Assembly: GCA_964429135.1 (NCBI GenBank) | Contig: CAYSAU010000004.1 | Location: 124,001-188,000 of the forward strand | Origin: CAZSDU01 sp964429135 | Lineage (GTDB): Bacteria; Bacteroidota; Bacteroidia; Bacteroidales; FEN-979 | Length of the DNA stretch: 64,000 nt | Reading direction: 5' to 3' | Shown here: piece after piece, positions 54,059 through 62,142 of the stretch | How the letters are laid out: the number at the start of each line of letters is the position of its first letter | How positions within the stretch are numbered: the first letter of the stretch is position 1 | The notes under the pieces: model-generated | Told to the model about the DNA's origin: nothing | The model's input: only the letters and a program-made list of their open reading frames with translations | The model's database searches: none | Translations under genes and position numbers: made by a program

Positions 54059-56041
54059 ATGGATTTTCCTTTCATTCTTGTATTGCTGATTCTAACTATT
54101 TTCATCCTCATCCTGCCTTCCAGGGTTCGTTTTTTCTATACTCTTTTTGTGACAGGACTGATCATTGTGATCACCTCCATACCCGCTGTTGATACCCTGT
54201 TTCATGGGTCAAGGTCTTCTTTGGTTTTTTATGACCAGGAATTGCTGGGTACGGTGACTTTTACACTCGATGGTCTTAGCGCATTTTTTATCCTGCTGAC
54301 CAACTTCTCCGTCTTCATGGGCCTGCTTTATTCAAATGGGTATCTGAAGTCATATCAGAAAAATAAAACCAGGGCCAGCTTGTCTTTGCATTATTTTAGC
54401 TATTGCTGGTTGCACCTTTCCATGCTGGCTGTGCTGATGCTTCGCGACGGACTTGCTTTTTTGATTGCCTGGGAATTGATGGCTGTATCCTCCTTTATGC
54501 TGATTCTTTTTGACGCTGAAATCAGAACAAACCTGAAAATAGCTGTAAATTATCTGATACAGATGCATATTGGATTGGTATTGTTAGTCATAGCCTTTCT
54601 TATGGAAGGAATAGATACTGGCCATTTTGGTTTTGACGGGCTGACGACTTATTTTTCCAGGCATCCCAATGCACCCTTATGTTTTCTTTTCTTTGCCGGA
54701 TTCGCGATTAAGGCTGGCTTTATTCCCTTCCATACCTGGCTTCCGGAAGCACATCCAGCAGCTCCTTCTCATGTTTCAGGGGTCATGTCAGGAGTGATGA
54801 TTAAAATGGGAATATATGGTATCGTCCGGGTGCTTACTTATGTTCAGTCTGATTTTATAACCATTGGAATGACTTTGCTGATCATTTCTGCTCTGACTGG
54901 CTTATATGGGGTGATGATGGCAATTGTTCAGCATGACCTGAAAAAGCTACTGGCCTATCACAGTATTGAAAACATTGGCATCATAGGGATTGGTTTGGGA
55001 TTGGGATTACTGGGATTGGGATTACATCGACCACCCCTCGTAATACTAGGATTTGCAGGCAGTTTGTTACATGTGCTTAACCATTCTTTGTTTAAGCCCT
55101 TATTGTTTTTCAGCGCAGGTTCCGTTTACAAGGCTTATCATACAAGAAATATAGAACAGCTTGGTGGTGTGATTCATAAAATGCCCAAAACCTCGGGTTT
55201 ATTTATGATAGGCGCATTATCCATTTGCGGACTTCCGCCTCTGAATGGATTCATCTCAGAGTTCCTTATCTATTATGGTTTGATTATTGGAATGTCAGCA
55301 ACAGTGGTTTATTATTCCATCTCCTTTCTCCTGACCATCATTGCTTTAACGCTCATCGGTGGACTGGCTATTTTCTGTTTTACCAAAGCCTCGGGTATAG
55401 TTTTCCTCGGATCTGGCAGAACGCGTATTGATCATGAAATAAAGGAAGTTGAAACTGGGATGTTAATCCCCCAGTATCTGATCTCCTTCATGATCATTCT
55501 CATCGGATTTATTCCCATACTATTTATTAATCCTCTTTTGGGCATAGTTTCTTCTGTTTTTCAAGTTCCTACGGGAGAACTTGCGACAACGCTATTACCG
55601 GTTCTTGATAAGATTGTTTTGCTGAGCGTTGTCCTGATTCTTTTCGTTATTGTTTTATTGTGGGTAAGGAAGCGGAAGCTGAATTCAGCCAATGTATTCA
55701 CTGCGGATACTTGGGGATGCGGATATACTGCCGCGACAACACGTCAGCAATATTCGGCTACTTCCTATGCTGCCAATTATGCCGAATTGGCTCATCCGGT
55801 TTTACAGGAAAAAACGGACTACGCTGAAATTCATGAAGAGGATATTTTTCCTGGTAAACGTTCATTTGCCTTTCATCCATTGGATATATTCAAATCGATT
55901 CTGAATAAGATCACAGACTATTCCATGTTGGTGTTAAAAAAAATCGCCCGCCTGCAAACTGGTAACATTCAGCATTATATTCTCTATGCCTTCATTTTTA
56001 TTCTGGTTATTTTTGTTTTGCTTTACCTGGAACTGATATAA
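54059..56041 (+). CDS. HyfB-like antiporter-type membrane subunit of Ehr complex
   Basis: A 660-residue integral membrane protein homologous to NuoL/NuoM/HyfB, with about 16 helices. Residues expected for proton translocation are retained: the helix-5 glutamate in IAWELMAVSSF, the helix-7 lysine in FAIKAGFIPFHTWLPEAHP, the charged pair in DLKKLLAYHSIENIGI and the lysine in HSLFKPLLFFSAG. The ATG at 54059 is chosen; a longer in-frame form starting at 53867 lies inside the PorP gene and has no homology. The stop overlaps the next ATG by one base. It is the first gene of a six-gene operon. Confidence 0.92.
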   Translation: MDFPFILVLLILTIFILILPSRVRFFYTLFVTGLIIVITSIPAVDTLFHGSRSSLVFYDQELLGTVTFTLDGLSAFFILLTNFSVFMGLLYSNGYLKSYQKNKTRASLSLHYFSYCWLHLSMLAVLMLRDGLAFLIAWELMAVSSFMLILFDAEIRTNLKIAVNYLIQMHIGLVLLVIAFLMEGIDTGHFGFDGLTTYFSRHPNAPLCFLFFAGFAIKAGFIPFHTWLPEAHPAAPSHVSGVMSGVMIKMGIYGIVRVLTYVQSDFITIGMTLLIISALTGLYGVMMAIVQHDLKKLLAYHSIENIGIIGIGLGLGLLGLGLHRPPLVILGFAGSLLHVLNHSLFKPLLFFSAGSVYKAYHTRNIEQLGGVIHKMPKTSGLFMIGALSICGLPPLNGFISEFLIYYGLIIGMSATVVYYSISFLLTIIALTLIGGLAIFCFTKASGIVFLGSGRTRIDHEIKEVETGMLIPQYLISFMIILIGFIPILFINPLLGIVSSVFQVPTGELATTLLPVLDKIVLLSVVLILFVIVLLWVRKRKLNSANVFTADTWGCGYTAATTRQQYSATSYAANYAELAHPVLQEKTDYAEIHEEDIFPGKRSFAFHPLDIFKSILNKITDYSMLVLKKIARLQTGNIQHYILYAFIFILVIFVLLYLELI

Positions 56042-56952
56042 TGGGATGTCTGCTTGCTATCGTCACTGCCCTGTTTTTTCCCGGGATCATCCTCCGGATG
56101 AAAAGTTTGTCAAGCGGTCGGAAAGGGCCAAAGATAATGCAGCCCTGGAGAGACATAATGGTATTGTTACAAAAAGGAAGCGTTTTTAGCAGGGTGTCGA
56201 GTTATGTCTTTCGCATCGCTCCGGTAATTTATTTATCCACCATTTTTTGTGCACTGCTGTTGTTGCCCTTTCCCGGGCTTCCATCAGTCTTTGGTTTTGA
56301 TGGTGATTTTGTGCTTTTTGCCTATATGCTTGCCCTGGGAAAGTTTTTATTTATCCTATCAGCGCTTGATACCGGAAGCAGTTTTGAAGGAATGGGGGCA
56401 AACCGTGAAGCCTTGTACAGTATGCTAACCGAACCTGCTTTTTTCATTCTATTTGGGACCTTGTCATTGCTTACTGGTTATACATCCATGCAGCAGATCT
56501 TCGAATCCTTCCAGTTTGTAGGGCATAACTCATTTATAATCGGGTTTATTGCGGTTTACCTCCTGATTCAGATCGCCATGATTGAGAATAGCCGTATGCC
56601 GGTGGATGATCCAAAGACACACTTGGAGCTGACCATGGTTCACGAAGTGATGATTCTTGACCATAGCGGATTCGACCTGGCCTTGATCCATATCGGAACA
56701 GCATTGAAATTTGCCATGTACGGGTCGCTGGTGGCAAACTTCCTGATCCCTGTCGAATGGGCGCTGTCAGCAAGAATAGCCCTATTTTTTGCCATACAAT
56801 TGACATTTGCCGCTATGATAGGGGTGATGGAGTCATTCCGCGCACGGAAAAAGCTGGCCAATAATCCGCAATTCATAGTCACCCTGAGCGTCATTGCACT
56901 GGTCGCTTTTATTCTGGTTTTATTGATCACTTTCAATATGATCGCATCATGA
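56041..56952 (+). CDS. HyfC-like (NuoH-type) membrane subunit
   Basis: A 303-residue membrane protein of the NuoH/HyfC/EchB family that links the membrane arm to the hydrophilic arm. Key marks are GRKGPKIMQPWRDIMVLLQK near the N-terminus and ENSRMPVDDPKTHLELTMVH, followed by EVMILDHSGFDLALI, with the conserved acidic residues intact. Eight helices are predicted. Start and stop overlap the neighbours by one and four bases, which indicates tight translational coupling and a defined stoichiometry. Confidence 0.93.
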   Translation: MGCLLAIVTALFFPGIILRMKSLSSGRKGPKIMQPWRDIMVLLQKGSVFSRVSSYVFRIAPVIYLSTIFCALLLLPFPGLPSVFGFDGDFVLFAYMLALGKFLFILSALDTGSSFEGMGANREALYSMLTEPAFFILFGTLSLLTGYTSMQQIFESFQFVGHNSFIIGFIAVYLLIQIAMIENSRMPVDDPKTHLELTMVHEVMILDHSGFDLALIHIGTALKFAMYGSLVANFLIPVEWALSARIALFFAIQLTFAAMIGVMESFRARKKLANNPQFIVTLSVIALVAFILVLLITFNMIAS

Positions 56953-57566
56953 CCGTAATGCTCGTTATCGTTTTTGCAATTACCCTGATTTACCTGAGTA
57001 TGACAAAACGTTTTCTCATCTTTACCGGACTCATCGGGTTTCAGGGAGTTTTGCTGTTTGTCCTTTCACTGCTTGAACTTCATTCCATTACCCTGGGAAC
57101 CCTGCTGTTTGTGGCCATTGAAACTTTGGTTTTCAAAGTGATCGTAGTTCCCTACCTGCTCTTCCGGATCATTGATAAGACGGGTGAAGCCCGCGTACAC
57201 GATAAAGCGCTTCCTGGTTTTTACAGTCTTTTATTTATAAGCCTTGGCCTGATACTTAGTATTGTGGTTTCTTTTTCCATGAATTCCAGACCATCCACGA
57301 TGTTATATTTTATTGTCGCCTTCTTTGCAGTATATACAGGGCTGTTTATCATTATCTCCCATAGAAAAATATTCTCTCATCTCGTTGGTTTTTTGGTCAT
57401 TGAGAATGCTGTGTTGCTGCTTTCCCTTGCCATAGGAAGTGAAATGCCTATGCTGATCAACATTGGCATTCTCCTCGATATTTTTGTCAGTGTATTAATC
57501 CTGGGAATTTTCGTGATGAAACTTAAGCAAACAACGCATGAATTAACAATGTTGAAAGATGATTAA
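56949..57566 (+). CDS. HyfE-like membrane subunit
   Basis: A 205-residue membrane protein of the HyfE family, related to NuoK, with six or seven helices. Conserved glutamates inside membrane helices are visible in FVAIETLVFKVIVVPYLLFR and in GFLVIENAVLLLSLAIGSEMP, matching the carboxylates used for ion transfer in NuoK. The start overlaps hyfC by four bases (ATGA). A 55-base gap separates it from the hyfF-like gene. Confidence 0.9.
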   Translation: MTVMLVIVFAITLIYLSMTKRFLIFTGLIGFQGVLLFVLSLLELHSITLGTLLFVAIETLVFKVIVVPYLLFRIIDKTGEARVHDKALPGFYSLLFISLGLILSIVVSFSMNSRPSTMLYFIVAFFAVYTGLFIIISHRKIFSHLVGFLVIENAVLLLSLAIGSEMPMLINIGILLDIFVSVLILGIFVMKLKQTTHELTMLKDD

Positions 57567-57621
57567 TGCAATGTTTGAAGAATGTTATAATAAAAAGACA
57601 ACTCTTAATCGTAACCGGTAA

Positions 57622-59061
57622 ATGTCATCAGTCGGATATATTTTGATGGTTTTTTTCGCGGTTTTTCTCCTGCTGACGATTATCGTGGGATTATTGCACA
57701 GTAAAGTGATTGCCAGAGGGTTGACGATCCTTTTTGTGATCATTCATCTGCTTTTCACTGTTTATTGCTGGATGCATCTGGGTGAAACGGTTCTCGAGTA
57801 TTTTACTTTCGATCCGCTGGGTGTATTGTTATTGTCTGTCCTTTCATTACTCACGATAACCACAGTTTATCATGGTTTTATTTATGTAAAGGAAGATTCT
57901 CCGCGTATCTATGCCATCTATCATGCTGCATTAATGGCGTTAATTATCGCCATGTCGGGGGCTTATCTTGCCAATGGCATGACTACGGTTTGGATCTTTG
58001 TTGAGGCCACGACCCTCGCAGTGGCTGCGCTGATCTATCATGACCGGTCATCCATCGCCCTTGAGGCAACCTGGAAATATGTTTTTGTCTGTTCAGTCGG
58101 AATTGCCCTAGCTTATCTCGGGATACTTTTCCTCGGATTTACGGTGCATGATGGTCGGTTGCTTCATCTTTCTTTCAGCAACATCATTGAAATTGCCCGC
58201 ATGGCCAACCCGCTTTACCTGAAAATTGCTTTTGTGTTTGTCCTGGTGGGATACAGCACCAAAATGGGATTATTTCCCATGCATACGGTTACTGTGGATG
58301 CTCATACTGTGGCGCCTCCGCCGATCAGCGCTTTTATTTCTACTACCCTTATGAACGTCGGATTCCTAGCTATTTTTCGCATCTATGCGCTTTTCTCGGC
58401 TACTACCATTCTTCCATTCATGAACCATGTTTTGATTTTGTCAGGCGTGTTATCCTTGCTTGTTTCAGCAGGATATATGCTCAAAGCAAAACACAATAAA
58501 AGGATGCTCGCTTATTCAAGCCTTGAAAATATGGGCATAGTCGCCATTGCACTGGGAATTGGAGGCATCGGTTATTATGCCGCCATCCTTCATATCGTCC
58601 TTCATTCTTTTACAAAAGCAGGATTGTTCTACCAGATCGGTCAATCTTACAAGGTTATGGGTACCTATAAACTCGATGAATCAGGGAATTATATGACGCT
58701 ATATCCTGCCGGAGCCGTTGCCCTTCTGCTTGGTTTTCTATGCATCACTGCTATTCCCCCTTCCGGAATGTTCATTTCGGAATTATATTTGATGAAAGCC
58801 ATGATTATTTCCGGAAACTGGGTATTGCTGGCACTGACGGCTATTTTGCTTTGCTTTGTCTTATATGCCTTACTCACCCGTGTTCTTCATATTGTTTATT
58901 CCCAGCCAAGGGAAAAGCCATTGCATGAACCCAGAAAAGTGAATCCCTGGCAATCGGTCAGTCAATATATCCTCTTTGGCCTGGTCATTTTAATCTGTTT
59001 TATGCAACCTGAGCCATTGCGCCATCTGATTGAATCCATCATCAATGCCTTACCAAAATAA
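57622..59061 (+). CDS. HyfF-like antiporter-type membrane subunit
   Basis: A 479-residue antiporter-like subunit (NuoN/HyfF type), about 14 helices. The helix-5 glutamate (WIFVEATTLAVAAL), the helix-7 lysine (GYSTKMGLFPMHTVTVDAH), the helix-8 segment NKRMLAYSSLENMGIVAIAL and the lysine in LHSFTKAGLFYQIG are kept. HyfD, a third antiporter subunit found in hydrogenase-4, has no gene here, so the complex has two such subunits, as in the HyfBCEFGI set reported for Ehr complexes. The stop overlaps the hyfG ATG by one base. Confidence 0.92.
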   Translation: MSSVGYILMVFFAVFLLLTIIVGLLHSKVIARGLTILFVIIHLLFTVYCWMHLGETVLEYFTFDPLGVLLLSVLSLLTITTVYHGFIYVKEDSPRIYAIYHAALMALIIAMSGAYLANGMTTVWIFVEATTLAVAALIYHDRSSIALEATWKYVFVCSVGIALAYLGILFLGFTVHDGRLLHLSFSNIIEIARMANPLYLKIAFVFVLVGYSTKMGLFPMHTVTVDAHTVAPPPISAFISTTLMNVGFLAIFRIYALFSATTILPFMNHVLILSGVLSLLVSAGYMLKAKHNKRMLAYSSLENMGIVAIALGIGGIGYYAAILHIVLHSFTKAGLFYQIGQSYKVMGTYKLDESGNYMTLYPAGAVALLLGFLCITAIPPSGMFISELYLMKAMIISGNWVLLALTAILLCFVLYALLTRVLHIVYSQPREKPLHEPRKVNPWQSVSQYILFGLVILICFMQPEPLRHLIESIINALPK

Positions 59062-60614
59062 TGAAGGAAACCCGATATATCGAGCTGTTTTCTAATCCCG
59101 GGAGTGTTCTCCTCGAGGAGATACCCATCATGGGATATGATGATTTTTTGTCCTTTACCAATTTGTTGATGGGTGAAGAAGGAACCCATTGCGCAGCCTA
59201 CTTCGTCTTGCCTCAGAGAGACAAATTCCGGTTTATTTGCTGTATGGCTGCCGATGAAAATCACGCCCTTGTGATCTATTCTCATGAACAGGAAATCAGC
59301 CCCCTCCCATCACTACCCTCCATATCAGAGAAGCATTTTCAATTTCATGTCTTTGAAAGGGAAATCCATGAACAGTATGGCATCGGGTTTACCGGTCATC
59401 CCTGGCTGAAACCCATCCGATATCCTTATAACAGGGCAGATCAGTCGGCCATCATGGATTGTTATCCCTTCTATTCCATTGAAGGGGAGGAGCTTCATGA
59501 AGTGGGTGTTGGCCCGGTTCATGCCGGGATCATTGAACCAGGGCATTTTCGCTTTATTGGTAATGGTGAAAAGGTTCTTCATCTGGAGATACACCTCGGA
59601 TATCAGCACAGGGGTTTGGAACGACTGATGGTTGAAAAGCAGGATATTCTTGCCCGGACTTTACTTGCTGAAAGCATCGCCGGTGATACCGTAGTGGGTC
59701 ACACAATGGCTTATTCAGGCTTGATGGAATCACTTTCGGGTAAAACTATTTCTTCCCGCCTGTCAGTAGAAAGGATCATTGCCCTGGAACTCGAACGTAT
59801 AGGGATTCATATTGGCGATACGGCTGCAATATGTACGGATATTGCTTATCAGTTCGGACAGGTCGTAAATGAGGCACTCCGGACCATCATTATCAATACT
59901 ACCCAGTTATGGTGCGGGAATCGTTTTGGCAAAGGACTTATTCGTCCGGGAAGAACGCATTATCCCCTGCAGGAACCCCTTGCTAAAACCATTATGAAAA
60001 ATCTGGATGAGGTGGAAGAACGTTATCTTCATATGGCCGACAGAATTTTCTCCCTGCCAAGCGTATTGGGACGTTTTGAAAGTATCGGGAAACTTTCCAC
60101 CATGCAGGCCACCCTGATCGGAGCCGTGGGTATGACGGCAAGAACCAGCGGTATGCACCGCGATGTTCGCTGGTCTCATCCTTTCGGCGCTTATGTTAAT
60201 CATCCTTATAACCCCGTGATTCTGAAAAAAGGAGATGTCTGGTCAAGGGCCATGCTTCGTAAAATGGAAGTGGTAAAATCTATTGAAATTATCAGGCAAC
60301 TGTTGAAGGAGTTAAAGACAAATGATGTACACCTTGCGAATCCCGGAATCGCTGATTCAAAATATGGTAGCGAAAACCCAAAGTATTTCCTTGCCCCTTC
60401 TTCATTTGCTGTTTCCCTTGTTGAAGGCTGGCGTGGAGAAATTTGTCATATCGCGGTGACCGATGACGATGGCAAGATCATTTCTTATAAGATAAAAGAT
60501 CCCTCGTTTCATAACTGGCAGGCATTAGCATTGGCAGTCAGAAACCAGGAAATCTCGGATTTCCCATTATGTAATAAGAGCTTTAATCTTTCATATTGTG
60601 GACATGACCTTTGA
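59061..60614 (+). CDS. HyfG-like large subunit lacking all [NiFe] cysteines
   Basis: A 517-residue fusion of a NuoC-like domain (FEREIHEQYGIGFTGHPWL, residues about 90-125) and a NuoD/HyfG-like catalytic domain (VGVGPVHAGIIEPGHFRF onward). In [NiFe] hydrogenases the L1 motif is CGxCxxxH; here residues 207-214 read AGDTVVGH, so both cysteines are gone and the histidine stays. The L2 motif DPCxxC aligns with NLSYCG at the very end: the ligand positions hold S511 and G514, with a cysteine at the intermediate position 513. There is no C-terminal peptide to be cleaved by a maturation protease. The fold, substrate cavity and interface with HyfC appear intact. This rules out a conventional hydrogenase. 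Confidence 0.92.
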   Translation: MKETRYIELFSNPGSVLLEEIPIMGYDDFLSFTNLLMGEEGTHCAAYFVLPQRDKFRFICCMAADENHALVIYSHEQEISPLPSLPSISEKHFQFHVFEREIHEQYGIGFTGHPWLKPIRYPYNRADQSAIMDCYPFYSIEGEELHEVGVGPVHAGIIEPGHFRFIGNGEKVLHLEIHLGYQHRGLERLMVEKQDILARTLLAESIAGDTVVGHTMAYSGLMESLSGKTISSRLSVERIIALELERIGIHIGDTAAICTDIAYQFGQVVNEALRTIIINTTQLWCGNRFGKGLIRPGRTHYPLQEPLAKTIMKNLDEVEERYLHMADRIFSLPSVLGRFESIGKLSTMQATLIGAVGMTARTSGMHRDVRWSHPFGAYVNHPYNPVILKKGDVWSRAMLRKMEVVKSIEIIRQLLKELKTNDVHLANPGIADSKYGSENPKYFLAPSSFAVSLVEGWRGEICHIAVTDDDGKIISYKIKDPSFHNWQALALAVRNQEISDFPLCNKSFNLSYCGHDL

Positions 60615-60739
60615 AACGGAATTCAATAATGTATCGTTACGTCAAAATATCCATGCAAGAATAATGGATCATGATGGTTCCAATCCCTGCATCTGCCTGA
60701 TAATTTTTTTGCTTAGCAACGATCAAAGCACTATCCAAA

Positions 60740-61489
60740 ATGCGTGAATTTAAAATTTTCAGGAGTCATGGGAAGCAGTTTATTCCCGATTTGCGGAATG
60801 CCGAATTGCCCGGAATCTTTCGCGGAAGACCGGTAATCAGCGAGGATATAGTTCCAGATGAAGCCAGCAAACTCTCAAAAATTTGTCCTGTTGGCGCGAT
60901 CCAGGCCGCCCCCTTTTCCCTTGATCTCGGCCGATGTGTTTTTTGCGGGGAGTGTGAGTTTTTCTTGCCGGGCAAGGTTTGTTTTACCAATGATTATCGC
61001 CTGGCTGCCAACAGGAGGGAAGACCTGATCATTAAAGCTGGAGAAAATCAATCGCTTCGATTGTTTGAACCAGCGGTAAACCCTGAAATACGGAAAGTTT
61101 TCAAACATTCTCTAAAATTGCGACAGGTTTCTGCCGGTGGGGATAATTCCTGTGAAATGGAGTTGAATGCTGCCGGCAATGTCAATTTCGATATGGGAAG
61201 ATACGGAATACAGTTTGTTGCATCACCCCGTCATGCGGATGGGATGGTCTTAACAGGACCCCTTACGCGAAACATGTCAGAAGCGATCAAACTCACCTGG
61301 GAAGCAATCCCTTCGCCGAAAATCTTAATTCTGGTTGGATCTGATGCCATCAGCGGAGGGTTGTTTTTAGAAAGTCAGGCAATTAACCGCCAATTTTTGG
61401 AAGATCATCCCGCAGATTTATATCTGCCCGGAAATCCGACCCACCCCCTGACCTTCATCAATGGGATCATGGATCTGCTTGGGATTTAA
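60740..61489 (+). CDS. Fused ferredoxin-HyfI (NuoI-NuoB-like) subunit with mostly lost clusters
   Basis: A 249-residue protein joining a ferredoxin-like part (residues about 30-85) to a small-subunit domain of the NuoB/HyfI/EchC family (about 130-249; YGIQFVASPRHADGMVLTGP is diagnostic). The ferredoxin keeps C49 (KICPVGAI) and C66, C69, C72 (CVFCGEC) but lacks C1-C3 and the last cysteine (L76), so one [4Fe-4S] cluster could bind and the other could not. In the small subunit, the N2 ligands read D135-N-S-C138, D202 and N232 instead of four cysteines. A 125-base gap separates it from hyfG, and its stop overlaps the convergent next gene by four bases. It is the last gene of the operon. Confidence 0.88.
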   Translation: MREFKIFRSHGKQFIPDLRNAELPGIFRGRPVISEDIVPDEASKLSKICPVGAIQAAPFSLDLGRCVFCGECEFFLPGKVCFTNDYRLAANRREDLIIKAGENQSLRLFEPAVNPEIRKVFKHSLKLRQVSAGGDNSCEMELNAAGNVNFDMGRYGIQFVASPRHADGMVLTGPLTRNMSEAIKLTWEAIPSPKILILVGSDAISGGLFLESQAINRQFLEDHPADLYLPGNPTHPLTFINGIMDLLGI

Positions 61490-62103
61490 TATACTCCGTT
61501 TTTTCTGATGTCTGACAATATGGTCACAATGGGGGAGCACCAGTGCTTAATTCCCATTCCTGCAGCTTTTGCCGTATATTTTCGGGTACGGATTACCGTT
61601 TTTGTGTTAGGATCGAAATAAGTCACCCAGACATTGGCCAGCTCGGTGGTTTTATCAAAGCTCTCAACGATGATCACGAGACCTATCCCGTCTTTTTCAG
61701 CGGGAGTATATTTTTTAACCATTTTTTCCACCTTATCCTCGGTAAACTGGGGTTTTTCCTTGTCGTTGTTGCCAAAGAGATCGGAAATGTCGATATTGGA
61801 ATTACGTTCACCAACAACCGATAAGTCGATGAATACATAGTTCATGCCAAGCAATTTTTTCAAATCCATGGGGAAAGTGGTGAACCTGCCTTCTGCAAAA
61901 GCGGTATTCCAGGCTGGAATATCAAAGGAGAGCATCTTCTCGCGATCCATAAATGGGCCATAAAATCGTGCCTGGGAAAAATCAAGCCCAAACCATATCA
62001 ACGAGCGTGCATTTCTGACATCCCCAAGGGTATATTTCGATTGAGAAAGCCCTGTCTGGGAGAAAATTGCCAGGAGCAAGGACAGGATAAATAATTTTTT
62101 CAT
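61486..62103 (-). CDS. Exported hypothetical protein
   Basis: A 205-residue protein with a clear signal peptide (LFILSLLLAIFSQTGLSQS). The mature part begins with KYTLGDVRNARSLIWFGLDF and includes DFDIP-like and FVIDL-like segments (SFDIPAWNTAF, YVFIDLSVVGERN) and a late conserved-looking RKYTAKAAGMGIKHWCSPI. I do not recognise a named family; similar short exported proteins occur widely in this phylum. It converges on the Ehr operon with a four-base overlap and is transcribed toward it, downstream of the dehydrogenase gene. Confidence 0.6.
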   Translation of the reverse strand: MKKLFILSLLLAIFSQTGLSQSKYTLGDVRNARSLIWFGLDFSQARFYGPFMDREKMLSFDIPAWNTAFAEGRFTTFPMDLKKLLGMNYVFIDLSVVGERNSNIDISDLFGNNDKEKPQFTEDKVEKMVKKYTPAEKDGIGLVIIVESFDKTTELANVWVTYFDPNTKTVIRTRKYTAKAAGMGIKHWCSPIVTILSDIRKNGVY

Positions 62104-62142
62104 AGCTTCTCTTTTTAAGATATAGTCAAATATACAAAAATT

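Noticed and set aside
60615..60739. A small gene between the hyfG-like and fused hyfI-like genes
   Set aside because: No frame of useful length with a family-like sequence; the gap is probably a leader or degraded spacer.
59061..61489. A functional group 4 [NiFe] hydrogenase or formate hydrogenlyase
   Set aside because: All four [NiFe] ligand cysteines and most iron-sulfur ligands are missing, no maturation genes are nearby and no formate dehydrogenase gene is present.
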